Shown here: positions 34,198 to 42,260 of the stretch, one piece after another
Layout of the letters: every line of letters begins with the position of its first letter
Position numbering within the stretch: position 1 is the stretch's first letter
Origin: Micromonospora yangpuensis
Lineage (GTDB): Bacteria > Actinomycetota > Actinomycetes > Mycobacteriales > Micromonosporaceae
Length of the DNA: 64,000 bases
Direction: 5' to 3'
NCBI RefSeq assembly: GCF_900091615.1
Contig: NZ_FMIA01000002.1
Location: 4,712,001-4,776,000, forward strand
Program-made: the position numbers and the translations under genes
The notes under the pieces: model-generated
Database searches by the model: none
What the model was told of the DNA's origin: nothing
The model's input: the letters and a program-made list of their open reading frames with translations, nothing else

Positions 34198-34887
34198 GTG
34201 ACCGCCGCCGACCTGGCGAAGGTGATCAACCGCGCCCGCGTGATCCTGCTCGACTTCGACGGCCCCGTGTGCAGCATCTTCTCCCAACACCCGGCGTCGA
34301 CCGTCGCCCACGAGTTGCGCCGGCTGCTCGTCGACCAGGCGGTGACCCTGCCGCCCGAGATCCTGGCCGAACGCGACCCGCTCGCCGTGCTCCGCTTCAC
34401 CGCCACCGTAGGGCGCCCCACCGTCGTCCGCCTGGTCGACAAGGCCCTGACCCACCAGGAAGTCACCGCGGCCCGCACCGCCGAACCCACCACGTACGGC
34501 CGGGAAGTCGTCGTCGCCGCTCACCAGACCGGCCGCAGGGTCGCCGTGGTGTCGAACAACTCGGCCGACTCGGTTCACGCCTACCTACACGCCCGTCGAC
34601 TGATCGGATACGTGCACCCGGTCATCGGCCGACCCGAAGCCGCCCCCGAGCGGATGAAGCCGGACCCGTCCCCGGTGCTGGACGCTGTGCGGGAACTCCG
34701 TGCCGATCCAGCGGAATGCGTCCTGGTCGGGGATTCGGTCAGCGACATTGAGGCCGCCCACGCCGCCGGGGTCGCCGCCATCGGGTACGCCAACAAGCCC
34801 GGCAAGCGCGAACGGTTCGCCGCCGCAGATGCCGTCATCGACAGCATGGCCGAACTGGTGGCCGCCTTCGCTGTCGACGAGCTGTAG
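34198..34887 (+). CDS. HAD-family hydrolase
   Basis: 229 aa from GTG at 34198. Motif I is 'ILLDFDGPVCSIF' (nucleophile Asp, acid Asp), motif II is VVSNNS, the motif III Lys is in PERMKPDPSPV and motif IV is VLVGDSVSDIEAAHAAG. A phosphatase-type fold with an alpha-helical cap. Related genes occur on other AICEs. Its start abuts the truncated transfer gene on the other strand, suggesting it was inserted there or that a deletion joined them. Confidence 0.85.
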   Translation: MTAADLAKVINRARVILLDFDGPVCSIFSQHPASTVAHELRRLLVDQAVTLPPEILAERDPLAVLRFTATVGRPTVVRLVDKALTHQEVTAARTAEPTTYGREVVVAAHQTGRRVAVVSNNSADSVHAYLHARRLIGYVHPVIGRPEAAPERMKPDPSPVLDAVRELRADPAECVLVGDSVSDIEAAHAAGVAAIGYANKPGKRERFAAADAVIDSMAELVAAFAVDEL

Positions 34888-34945
34888 CACTTTCTAAACT
34901 GACAGAGCATTACAAACAATTCCATTTGGAAAAAGGGACCGCAGA

Positions 34946-35650
34946 TTACAGAATGAAACGACCATTATCATGATCGAAGCCACATCGCGACCAGCCCGGA
35001 CCCTGGACCGCCTCACCCCTGCCCAGGCGCACCCTCTCCGCTCTCGCGAGCCAGTCGTAGGATCGAATCATTAGATTCGGGCGAGAAAGAACCAGTTCCG
35101 ATATGCGCTCATTGTCATCCAACGTGCGCTTATGTGCACGCCCAATAACTACCACACCGACCGCCGTAGTATCCAAATTTGGATAGGAGGATGAAAGGGA
35201 ATCCCGACCTGTCCTCCTCAGCCAACCTCGCCACCTTTCAATCTGGTCGATACCCTCCCTCAGTTGCCCGGACGGCTCACCCCTACGCCTACCAGTGCCG
35301 CGATCCGGGTTGCCGATATTGAACAGATGAGTATCAGGACGTTGCAACTCAATTATGTACCAGGAAAGCCCTCCGCTGTTCAGGCGAGCCACCATAAAGT
35401 CAAGCTCGAATTCACGCGCAAACCAGGGGTGGGGCTTGACCCAACAACATCCTAGACCTAGGTCATCTGGAGCGACAAGATGCGGGTGAGAACCAAGAAC
35501 GCGCTGCATTTCCAACTCACCCTTAGCCGCATTCAGGGTGCGGTTATAAAGCTCAAGCGGGCCGGAGTCTGTTCCTTGGTCGCAGACCCTTACAAAGCCG
35601 CTTCTCCGCAACGTTTGATCGTAGCCTCGAACAATTAAATCCCAATCCAT
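34946..35650 (-). CDS. Shedu (SduA/DUF4263)-like nuclease, candidate anti-phage cargo
   Basis: 234 aa from ATG at 35650 (AGGAGAG upstream). A PD-(D/E)xK-like core is visible: 'ELEMQRVLGSHPHLV' (helix with Glu), EFELDFMVARL (Asp84) and WYIIELQRP (Glu101, Gln103 in place of Lys), then SGQLREGIDQIERWRGWL. This order is typical of the Shedu C-terminal domain, in which the last motif is usually ExK followed by RP. Shedu is a known single-gene defence. No N-terminal sensor domain is present. Base composition is AT-richer than the element backbone. Confidence 0.6.
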   Translation of the reverse strand: MDWDLIVRGYDQTLRRSGFVRVCDQGTDSGPLELYNRTLNAAKGELEMQRVLGSHPHLVAPDDLGLGCCWVKPHPWFAREFELDFMVARLNSGGLSWYIIELQRPDTHLFNIGNPDRGTGRRRGEPSGQLREGIDQIERWRGWLRRTGRDSLSSSYPNLDTTAVGVVVIGRAHKRTLDDNERISELVLSRPNLMIRSYDWLARAERVRLGRGEAVQGPGWSRCGFDHDNGRFIL

Positions 35651-35806
35651 TGCTGGCAGCTCTCCTAGCAAAGTAGAAGCTGTTACCGACGCGGCATCTT
35701 ACAGCAGATACGACCACCGCGAGATAAGGCGAGCGAGCGGCACCGGTCAGGGTGCGGGCTGTCCTTCAAAGCCTCCACACCCCGACCGATCACGAAGGAG
35801 AGCGAG

Positions 35807-36136
35807 ATGCCCAACTTTCCCCATAACCGTGCAGCGAGGAACGTGGCACCTCACGAAGGCCGAAAGCCACAGCCTCCGAGAGAGTACGAAGAAAGCACCG
35901 AGCGCTATGTGATACACCTTCCCTTCAACGCTTCAACGCTCGACGACGCCATGACTTTTGCGGCGCAGATTGCAGGCGTAATGGCGTTCGCACCCAGCGT
36001 TGAGCACACCGAAATTACTATCAGCTTGGAGGATGAGCAAAATCGACATTATCGAATAATCTGCGGCCTCAGAACAGCCGCAGGTTCTCGTTGCGATCGC
36101 CGCGAGGGCCACTTGCCCCCCTGCCTCCCCCTATAG
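35807..36136 (+). CDS. small element protein
   Basis: 109 aa from ATG at 35807 with GGAGAG before it. An Arg/Pro/Glu-rich start is followed by 'RYVIHLPFNASTLDDAM' and EHTEITISLEDEQNRHYRIICG, an alpha/beta pattern, then CDRREGHLPPC with Cys/His spacing that could bind metal. Its last 68 bases overlap the 3' end of the DUF6119 gene on the other strand. Function unknown. Confidence 0.6.
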   Translation: MPNFPHNRAARNVAPHEGRKPQPPREYEESTERYVIHLPFNASTLDDAMTFAAQIAGVMAFAPSVEHTEITISLEDEQNRHYRIICGLRTAAGSRCDRREGHLPPCLPL

Positions 36137-37823
36137 CAGTACGAGGAGAGGGAATGCTGCCGGGCTTGATGAGGTCGATTTTGGCTAACGCAACACCCAG
36201 TCCAGCCCCATGGATAGCACGGACCGCAAGGTCGAGATTTACCTTACTGAAAAAGAACAGCGAATCAGCGATCCTTCCCGGCCTGTCCGTAGCTATTGCA
36301 AAGACGACCTTCCAGCTCTCAAAGTCTCCGACGCGAGGAACTCCCACCAATCGGCCAAGGTGCTGGAGGACGACACCCCGGTATTGCCTATTGTCCCTGA
36401 AGAGCCGCGCCGACACCGACCCCTGGGCAAAGAGATGCGAAAGAGTAGGCGACGATCGGTCCATCTTTTTTACACAAATCATTTCTTTACGCTTCGTCAG
36501 CAAATCACAGATTTCCACTTTTAGGTTCTTGCCACCTTTGGCGTAGAACAGTGACTTATCTAGCACGACATGATCGTTGCCCGCCAACGCCTCAAGGTTA
36601 TATTCACCCTCATCCTCCGCCCCCGAAACCCAAGAACGAAGAGAAAGATCGCCAGTCAAATCAGGTATGCTCCGGACGCGTTCTTGCAGATTACTAAGGT
36701 GGTCTTTGTCAATACGGTACCAAGCGCCAGAGCAAGGCGCGTACACCTCCTCCCCCAACTCAATCTCAGTCACCACGTAAGGCATGAGCGAGGTCTTGAC
36801 TGGCTTCTCAATTCCATCAAAATAGGCGTGCACTTGGAGAGACCTCATCGGGTCAGGAATCTCCCACCGCGACATAACCTCCAAGATGACGCTCCTGCTT
36901 AACTCACCTTGGACCTGAAGAGATTTCCTTCCCCATTTGAGAAGAAAACGGTCAGGGCTAGCCAAACGATCCGAGTCAGGGTTCATGAAATCTACTCCCT
37001 CGCCGCCAGAAAGAAGGAGTTCATCCACCTTCGCTTTAAGCTTCGAGTGGAGTTCACCTCTTGTCCGAGGGACGCGAGTGAAGTAGTCAAGGAAAGGGAA
37101 CTTCTCCTTGTACTCCCGAGACTCATATGCTGCAACTACCTCATCGAGCTTCTGGGGCAACGACGTATAGCTGAACGATTTCATTGTGAGTCGCAGGGAG
37201 TCGCCACCTGCAATTCCGGTACCAATCTCTTCCGGCGGCTTGCCTTCCAGGTACCGCACAAGGTCAACCGTGGGTTCAATGCCAAGACGGTGCAGAGAGC
37301 CGGCCGACGGCATCGAAACCACTTGACTACGCCCCGACCCGGCAATCGCGCGCGTATCAACGCCTTTTAGCGCCTCAGCATCAATTACGTTCGCCGCCAC
37401 CCTCAGGCCAAACCCAGCTTCAATTTTGCTTGAATCAACCGCGTGGCGACCAGTCCCATAGACAAGCAGGAATTTATGCCCATGACGCTTAACTTTGACC
37501 ACCGCGCCCGTGCTTTGATTCTTAAGCCCTATTATCTCTTTAGCCTTTTGATTAAGCGCTATCAACATCAGGTCTTCCTGCCATTTCGGCACATTCACCT
37601 TAGAAGATTTTACGTGTAATCCGATTTCCAAGCCTTCGATCTCCCTGACCGCAACCTCTTTATAATCTTCATCGATTACAGCCCTCAAACCCCACTCACC
37701 CTCGTCAAGATCATCGCGAAGCTTGAACAGAACCAGATCCACTCTTCCCCCTAAAGACAAGGAACAGACCAGGTTATCGAACCAAGCGGAGCCGGAATAT
37801 CCAGATAGCGGCCTTGACAACAC
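36069..37823 (-). CDS. DUF6119/TIGR04141-family protein, candidate defence cargo
   Basis: 584 codons from GTG at 37823. Matches the sporadically distributed TIGR04141 type: VDLVLFKLRDD near the start, the block FLLVYGTGRHAVDSSKIEAGFGLRV, 'ALKGVDTRAIAGSGRSQ', TVDLVRYLEGKP, GIAGGDSLRLTM, YKEKFPFLDYF and a C-terminal VVFAIATDRPG. These proteins occur patchily and next to defence genes; their mechanism is unknown to me. GC content is near 50 percent, far below the chromosome, so it is recently acquired. The exact start is uncertain. Confidence 0.72.
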   Translation of the reverse strand: MLSRPLSGYSGSAWFDNLVCSLSLGGRVDLVLFKLRDDLDEGEWGLRAVIDEDYKEVAVREIEGLEIGLHVKSSKVNVPKWQEDLMLIALNQKAKEIIGLKNQSTGAVVKVKRHGHKFLLVYGTGRHAVDSSKIEAGFGLRVAANVIDAEALKGVDTRAIAGSGRSQVVSMPSAGSLHRLGIEPTVDLVRYLEGKPPEEIGTGIAGGDSLRLTMKSFSYTSLPQKLDEVVAAYESREYKEKFPFLDYFTRVPRTRGELHSKLKAKVDELLLSGGEGVDFMNPDSDRLASPDRFLLKWGRKSLQVQGELSRSVILEVMSRWEIPDPMRSLQVHAYFDGIEKPVKTSLMPYVVTEIELGEEVYAPCSGAWYRIDKDHLSNLQERVRSIPDLTGDLSLRSWVSGAEDEGEYNLEALAGNDHVVLDKSLFYAKGGKNLKVEICDLLTKRKEMICVKKMDRSSPTLSHLFAQGSVSARLFRDNRQYRGVVLQHLGRLVGVPRVGDFESWKVVFAIATDRPGRIADSLFFFSKVNLDLAVRAIHGAGLGVALAKIDLIKPGSIPSPRTAIGGGRGASGPRGDRNENLRLF

Positions 37824-37895
37824 AGTGCGGCATCTTCCGGATTTGACAGAGGAAGAGATTAGAATTCAGTCGGATTTGCGACGGGCCGTTGACGT

Positions 37896-37924
37896 GAGGT
37901 GAGCGCGTCAAGCGCACTCACCTC
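37896..37924. repeat. inverted repeat GAGGTGAG/CTCACCTC
   Basis: 8-bp perfect arms at the two ends of 29 bp, with a 3-bp inner extension (GCG/CGC) after one mismatch. It lies just upstream of the DUF6119 gene and may be an operator or origin element. Confidence 0.5.
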
Positions 37925-38341
37925 GCGAAGAGGATTCAGCCGGCAAGGTCAGCCAGGTGAGAGTTGCCGAATAGTTCTTTTGTAGATCAAGGCACCGCGC
38001 TCCGCGCGGTGCGGGGCGGCAAGCCCGGCCGGCGGTAAGCCGCCGACAGCCACCGGGACACCGCCCCATCAACCAGAGGGACCAGACCCGGCGAGGCCGT
38101 GACGGAAGCCGGCCGGTCGGACTGGTCGCGTGGTCGGGGCTTCCGGCTGCCGCACCAGTCCAACCCCGGGACTGGCTTGCCACTGGCTCATCCCATCGCG
38201 GCACGCAGCTCCACGGCCAGGACGTGCCCGGCCCTCCCCCGCAGCCACCGGCGCGCCCGCACACGGAACCCGCGCTGGCCCCGCAGAGACCCCACGACGG
38301 GAGCAGCACGGCCGACCCGAGGCTAGGCAACTGAGCCGGCG

Positions 38342-38367
38342 CTCAGGGCGTCTCCAGGGCGTGAGGG
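38342..38367 (+). repeat. putative integrase arm site, right
   Basis: 26 bp that match the left-end site 27895-27920 at 24 of 26 positions. AGGGCGT recurs about four times between 38343 and 38385. Confidence 0.55.
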
Positions 38368-38433
38368 CGTCGTCAGGGCGTCAAAAGCCGGCCAATGTTG
38401 ACCATGAACGACCATCGACGCCCGAACATAGAA

Positions 38434-38467
38434 CCAGCTCAGAGCCTTGATCACGGCTCTGAGCTGG
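38434..38467 (-). terminator. 13-bp perfect hairpin at the rnpB 3' junction
   Basis: CCAGCTCAGAGCC (38434-38446) and GGCTCTGAGCTGG (38455-38467) are exact complements with an 8-nt loop. The right arm overlaps attR, the left arm is element DNA, so the integrated element provides a transcription terminator for rnpB. Confidence 0.75.
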
Positions 38468-38469
38468 TG

Positions 38470-38901
<432 letters not shown>

Positions 38902-38907
38902 GTCCTC

Positions 38908-38913
38908 ATCCTA
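38908..38913 (-). promoter_or_regulatory. -10 box of rnpB
   Basis: TAGGAT on the minus strand, ending about 7 nt before the predicted 5' end at 38,900. A -35 match is not obvious. Confidence 0.6.
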
Positions 38914-38973
38914 ACGACCGGCCGGGCCAGCTTATTGCGGCCCCGCCCCGGCGGGCGCTGAGGCCCGCCGCGC

Positions 38974-39783
38974 TCAGGTGGCCGGTACGGAGTTGCGCAT
39001 CATGGTGCCGACGAGCACGGTGGCCTGGCGGCGGCTGAGCAGTCGGCCGAAGACGTCGGTGGCGATCCGGTTGGCCCAGCCGGCCACCACGCTTGGCGGC
39101 GGGTTGCGGCGGTCGAGGGCGGTCAGGGCGGTGCGGACCACCTTGGCGGGGGGCATCCGTCGGGTGCCGCCGTCGGCACCGGAGCCGGCGACGTCGAAGA
39201 ACTCGGTCTCGGTGGCCCCGGGCAGCAGGGTCAGCACGCGCAGTCCGGTGTTGCGCGACTCGTACCAGAGGGCCTCGGTGAAGCTGAGGACGAACGCCTT
39301 GGTGGCGCCGTACACGGCCATGGTGGGGTCGGGTTGGTAGGCCGCCACGCTGGCCACGTTCACCAGGAAGCCGTCCCCGCGGCGGCGGAGGCGTTCGATG
39401 AAGGTGCGGCTGATCTCCACGACGCTGGTGACGTTGAGGGCGATCTCGGCGGCGAGGCGGTCCGGGGCCTCGGTGTGGAAGAGGCCGTGGGTGCCGAAGC
39501 CGGCGTTGTTCACGATGCTGGTGATCTCGATGCCCCGACTGTGCAGCTCCCGGTCGAGCAGGCCACCGATGTCGGGCGTGGTGAGGTCCAGGGCGAGGGC
39601 GGTGGCCTCGACCCGGTGTCGGGTGGCGAGTTCGGTGGCGAGGGCGGTGAGCCGGTCCTGGCGGCGGGCGACGAGCACGACGTTGGCACCCCGGGCGGCG
39701 AGTTGGCGGGCGAACTCGGCGCCGATGCCGGCGCTGGCGCCGGTGACGAGGACGGTCTGGTTGCGGTAGTCGATGGCGTTCAT
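38974..39783 (-). CDS. short-chain dehydrogenase/reductase
   Basis: 269 aa from ATG at 39783. Classical SDR: cofactor loop TGASAGIG, basic residues ARRQDR after beta-2 suggesting NADP(H), NNAGFGTHG, and active-site Ser, Tyr and Lys in VASVAAY and YGATKAF. Substrate unknown; the DltE/YqjQ-like layout suggests a small ketone or lipid. Divergent from a TetR gene with an operator between, so probably controlled by it. Confidence 0.87.
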   Translation of the reverse strand: MNAIDYRNQTVLVTGASAGIGAEFARQLAARGANVVLVARRQDRLTALATELATRHRVEATALALDLTTPDIGGLLDRELHSRGIEITSIVNNAGFGTHGLFHTEAPDRLAAEIALNVTSVVEISRTFIERLRRRGDGFLVNVASVAAYQPDPTMAVYGATKAFVLSFTEALWYESRNTGLRVLTLLPGATETEFFDVAGSGADGGTRRMPPAKVVRTALTALDRRNPPPSVVAGWANRIATDVFGRLLSRRQATVLVGTMMRNSVPAT

Positions 39784-39849
39784 GGCGGGCCTTCCCCGAG
39801 CCGGGCGGTCGGTCACTGTCGAATGACACCGTACGACTTTCTGGCACTG

Positions 39850-39866
39850 AGTGTCAATGGGACACT
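39850..39866. promoter_or_regulatory. candidate TetR operator
   Basis: AGTGTC AATGG GACACT: perfect 6-bp arms with a 5-bp spacer between the divergent SDR and TetR genes. A further GACACC lies at about 39825. Confidence 0.6.
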
Positions 39867-39907
39867 TGGGGTCATGGTGGCTAGACTCGTCCGGAGGAGG
39901 CGAGAGC

Positions 39908-40504
39908 ATGAGCAGTGAGGGCCTGTGGAGCCGCACCCGGCGTACGGCGATCGCGGAGATCACCGAGGTCGCGATGGAACTCTTCCTGACCAGGGGATTC
40001 GAGGCGACCACCTTCGACGACATCGCCGCCGCCTCGGGCGTCTCCCGGCGCTCGGTGCTGCGCTACTTCGGCACCAAGGAGGACATCGTCCTGGGCCGGT
40101 TGGCAGGTGAAGGCGCCCACGCCCGAGCCGTGCTGGCCGCGCGGCCCGACGACGAACCCCTCTGGACCGCGCTGCTGAACACGATGGTGACCCTCAACGA
40201 GGACTCCGGCGTCGACCAGGAACGGCTGCTCAAGGTCTCCGAGATGATGTACGGCACGCCGTCGCTGCGCGCCCGCAGCGTCGAGAAGCACCTGCGCTGG
40301 CAGACCGACCTGCTGCCCGAGGTCACCCGCCGGCTCGGCGGCGACCCCGACGACGACCTGACCGCCCTGCGGGCCGCCGCCGTCGTGGCCGGCGCGGTCG
40401 CCTGCCTGGACGCCGCTGGCGAGATGTGGACCCGACAGAAGGGTACGGTCCCCCTCCGCGACCTGCTGACCACCGCCTTCGACTCGCTGCGGGACGCCGC
40501 CTGA
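39908..40504 (+). CDS. TetR-family transcriptional regulator
   Basis: 198 aa from ATG at 39908 (GGAGGAGGCGAGAGC upstream). The TetR HTH is complete: 'AITEVAMELFLTRGFEATT'-type helix, FDDIAAASGVSRRSVLRYF and GTKEDIV. The C-terminal ligand domain is helical. It likely represses the divergent SDR gene and itself from the 39850 site. Confidence 0.88.
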   Translation: MSSEGLWSRTRRTAIAEITEVAMELFLTRGFEATTFDDIAAASGVSRRSVLRYFGTKEDIVLGRLAGEGAHARAVLAARPDDEPLWTALLNTMVTLNEDSGVDQERLLKVSEMMYGTPSLRARSVEKHLRWQTDLLPEVTRRLGGDPDDDLTALRAAAVVAGAVACLDAAGEMWTRQKGTVPLRDLLTTAFDSLRDAA

Positions 40505-40560
40505 GGCGCACCGCCCGCGCGGCCTATGCTGTGCCGGCTGTCCGAACAGGATGAGGAACG

Positions 40561-41451
40561 ATGCGACGTCGAATCGGTGGTACGGCACTCGGGCTGCTGG
40601 TGGGCGTACTCCTGACTGGTTGTGGTGCGGCGGACGGTGCCGCCGACGACGCGGTCCGGGCCGGCGCGGCGGCCGGGAGCCCCACCCCGGGTGACGCCGC
40701 GCCGTTCGTGCCGGAGGCGGGGGTCTGCCACCCGGAGGTGGAGACGATCGGCTACCGGGCGCTCTACACGGTGGTGGACTGCGCGAAGGTGCACAAGACC
40801 GAGACCGTGCACGTCGGGGCGTTCACCGGCGAGGATGCCGAGCGCCGGACCACCCCGGCGGTCGGCTCGGATCCGATGCGGGAGGCGTTCGACGCCTGCG
40901 ACGCCAAGGTGCGGACGTTCGTGGGGGGCGACTGGCGGGACGGGTTGCTGACCGTGCAGGTGGTGGTGCCGGAGCCGAAGGAGTGGGAGGCCGGCAGCCG
41001 TTGGTACCGCTGCGACGTCTTCGCCCTGCCCGCGGTGGACGGCAACACCGCCCGGAAGAACCCGGACGACCGGCCGGTGGAGCGGGACGGGTCGCTGCGC
41101 GGGATCCTGACCAGGTCGTCGCCGCTGGCGCACGGCTGCTTCACCGGCGGCGAGGACGAGTGGCTGGCGCCGGTGTCGTGCAGCAAGCCGCACCGCTTCG
41201 AGTACGTCGGGGTCTGGACCGCGCCGGACGGACCGTACGAGCAGGCCGACCGCGACCCGGACGCCGTCCACGACCGCTGTGGCGCGGTCGTCGTCAAATA
41301 CACCAGGGGTACGCCGAACGCGAAGCTCACCCGGGCATCCGGTACGACGTTCCGACTGCCCTCGCCACAGGCGTGGGAACGGGGTGACCGGGGCATCCGC
41401 TGCTTCCACTGGTCCGCCGACCGGGACCGGACCCGCTCCCTGAAGGGCTGA
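40561..41451 (+). CDS. septum-formation-family lipoprotein
   Basis: 296 aa from ATG at 40561 (GATGAGGAACG upstream). The signal peptide ends in lipobox LLTGCGA. The mature part holds paired Cys (GVCHPE, VVDCAKVHKTET, FDACDAKV, WYRCDVFA, HGCFTGG, VSCSKPHRFEYVG, DRCGAVV, IRCFHW), the pattern of Septum_form-type extracellular domains with the C-x-x-x-H-x-x-E motif twice. Anchored on the outer face of the membrane. Function in cell division is only implied by the family name. Confidence 0.8.
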   Translation: MRRRIGGTALGLLVGVLLTGCGAADGAADDAVRAGAAAGSPTPGDAAPFVPEAGVCHPEVETIGYRALYTVVDCAKVHKTETVHVGAFTGEDAERRTTPAVGSDPMREAFDACDAKVRTFVGGDWRDGLLTVQVVVPEPKEWEAGSRWYRCDVFALPAVDGNTARKNPDDRPVERDGSLRGILTRSSPLAHGCFTGGEDEWLAPVSCSKPHRFEYVGVWTAPDGPYEQADRDPDAVHDRCGAVVVKYTRGTPNAKLTRASGTTFRLPSPQAWERGDRGIRCFHWSADRDRTRSLKG

Positions 41452-41480
41452 CCGGGTCCGGCGTACTAGCCTTCCGGACC

Positions 41481-42260
41481 ATGGATGTGCCCGACGCCGG
41501 ACTGCTGCTCGACGGCCTGCTGCTGGTCGTGGCCGGGTTGGCGGCGGGGACCGTCAACGCGGTGGCCGGCGGCGGCTCGCTGCTGACGTTCCCGGCGTTG
41601 CTCGCGGTCGGGCTGCCGCCGGTGGCGGCGAACGTCAGCAACTCGGTGGCGGTCTGCCCCGGATACCTGGCGGCGGTGGCGGGCAGCCGGACAGATCTGC
41701 CGCCCCGGCGGGACTGGCTGCCGCTGCTGCCCACCGCGGTCGTCGGCACGCTGGGCGGGTGCCTGCTGCTGTTGGGTACGCCGGCTCGGGCGTTCGAGCT
41801 GGTCGTACCCTTTCTGGTGCTGGCGGCGACGGCGGTGCTGGCCTTCCAGGGGCCGTTGCGGCGGCTGGTCGGGCACCCCCGCGACCTGGGGCCGCGTCGC
41901 CGGACGGTGACGCTGCACCTGATGGTCGCGGTCGGCGCGGTGTACGGCGGGTACTTCGGCGCGGCGCTCGGGGTGATGCTGGTGGCCGGGCTGGCCCTGG
42001 TGCTGGACGCCACGATGGCCCGGGTGAGCGCGCTGAAGAACCTGCTCTCGGCGGTGATGGGGCTGACCACGATCACGGTCTTCGCGCTGTTCGGGCCGGT
42101 GAACTGGGCAGCCGTCGCGCTGGTCGCCCCGGCCACGCTGGTCGGTGGGTACGCGGGGGCGCGGTTGGCGCGACGGCTGCCGTCGGCGGTGCTCCGGGTC
42201 GTGATCGTGATCTTCGGTACGGCGATCGGCGGCTACCTGTTGTTCCGCGCGTTGCGCTGA
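41481..42260 (+). CDS. TSUP-family exporter (TauE/SafE type)
   Basis: 259 aa from ATG at 41481. Eight membrane helices with the TSUP signature 'AGTVNAVAGGGSLLTFPAL' in helix 1 and its half-repeat AVYGGYFGAALGVML in helix 5, then SALKNLLSAVMGL. Family members export sulfite, sulfoacetate or related organosulfur anions. A TAGCCT hexamer ends exactly 8 nt before the ATG, suggesting leaderless expression. Its 3' end overlaps the convergent symporter gene by 28 bp. Confidence 0.87.
   Translation: MDVPDAGLLLDGLLLVVAGLAAGTVNAVAGGGSLLTFPALLAVGLPPVAANVSNSVAVCPGYLAAVAGSRTDLPPRRDWLPLLPTAVVGTLGGCLLLLGTPARAFELVVPFLVLAATAVLAFQGPLRRLVGHPRDLGPRRRTVTLHLMVAVGAVYGGYFGAALGVMLVAGLALVLDATMARVSALKNLLSAVMGLTTITVFALFGPVNWAAVALVAPATLVGGYAGARLARRLPSAVLRVVIVIFGTAIGGYLLFRALR

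Larger units (their letters stand above)
37824..38433. other. right-end non-coding region of the element
   Basis: No convincing gene. It holds several hairpins: 37896-37924, GCACCGCGC/GCGCGGTGC at about 37,994-38,014 and CCGGCGG/CCGCC at about 38,028-38,045. The following 300 bp is GC-rich without coding bias, then come arm sites. Replication origin or transfer locus would be expected here in an AICE, but I cannot assign them. Confidence 0.45.

Noticed and set aside
37908..38330. 140-codon minus-strand frame at the right end of the element
   Set aside because: Composition is Gly/Trp/Cys/Arg-rich noise, without a ribosome-binding site, and the region is full of hairpins and near integration arm sites; treated as non-coding.
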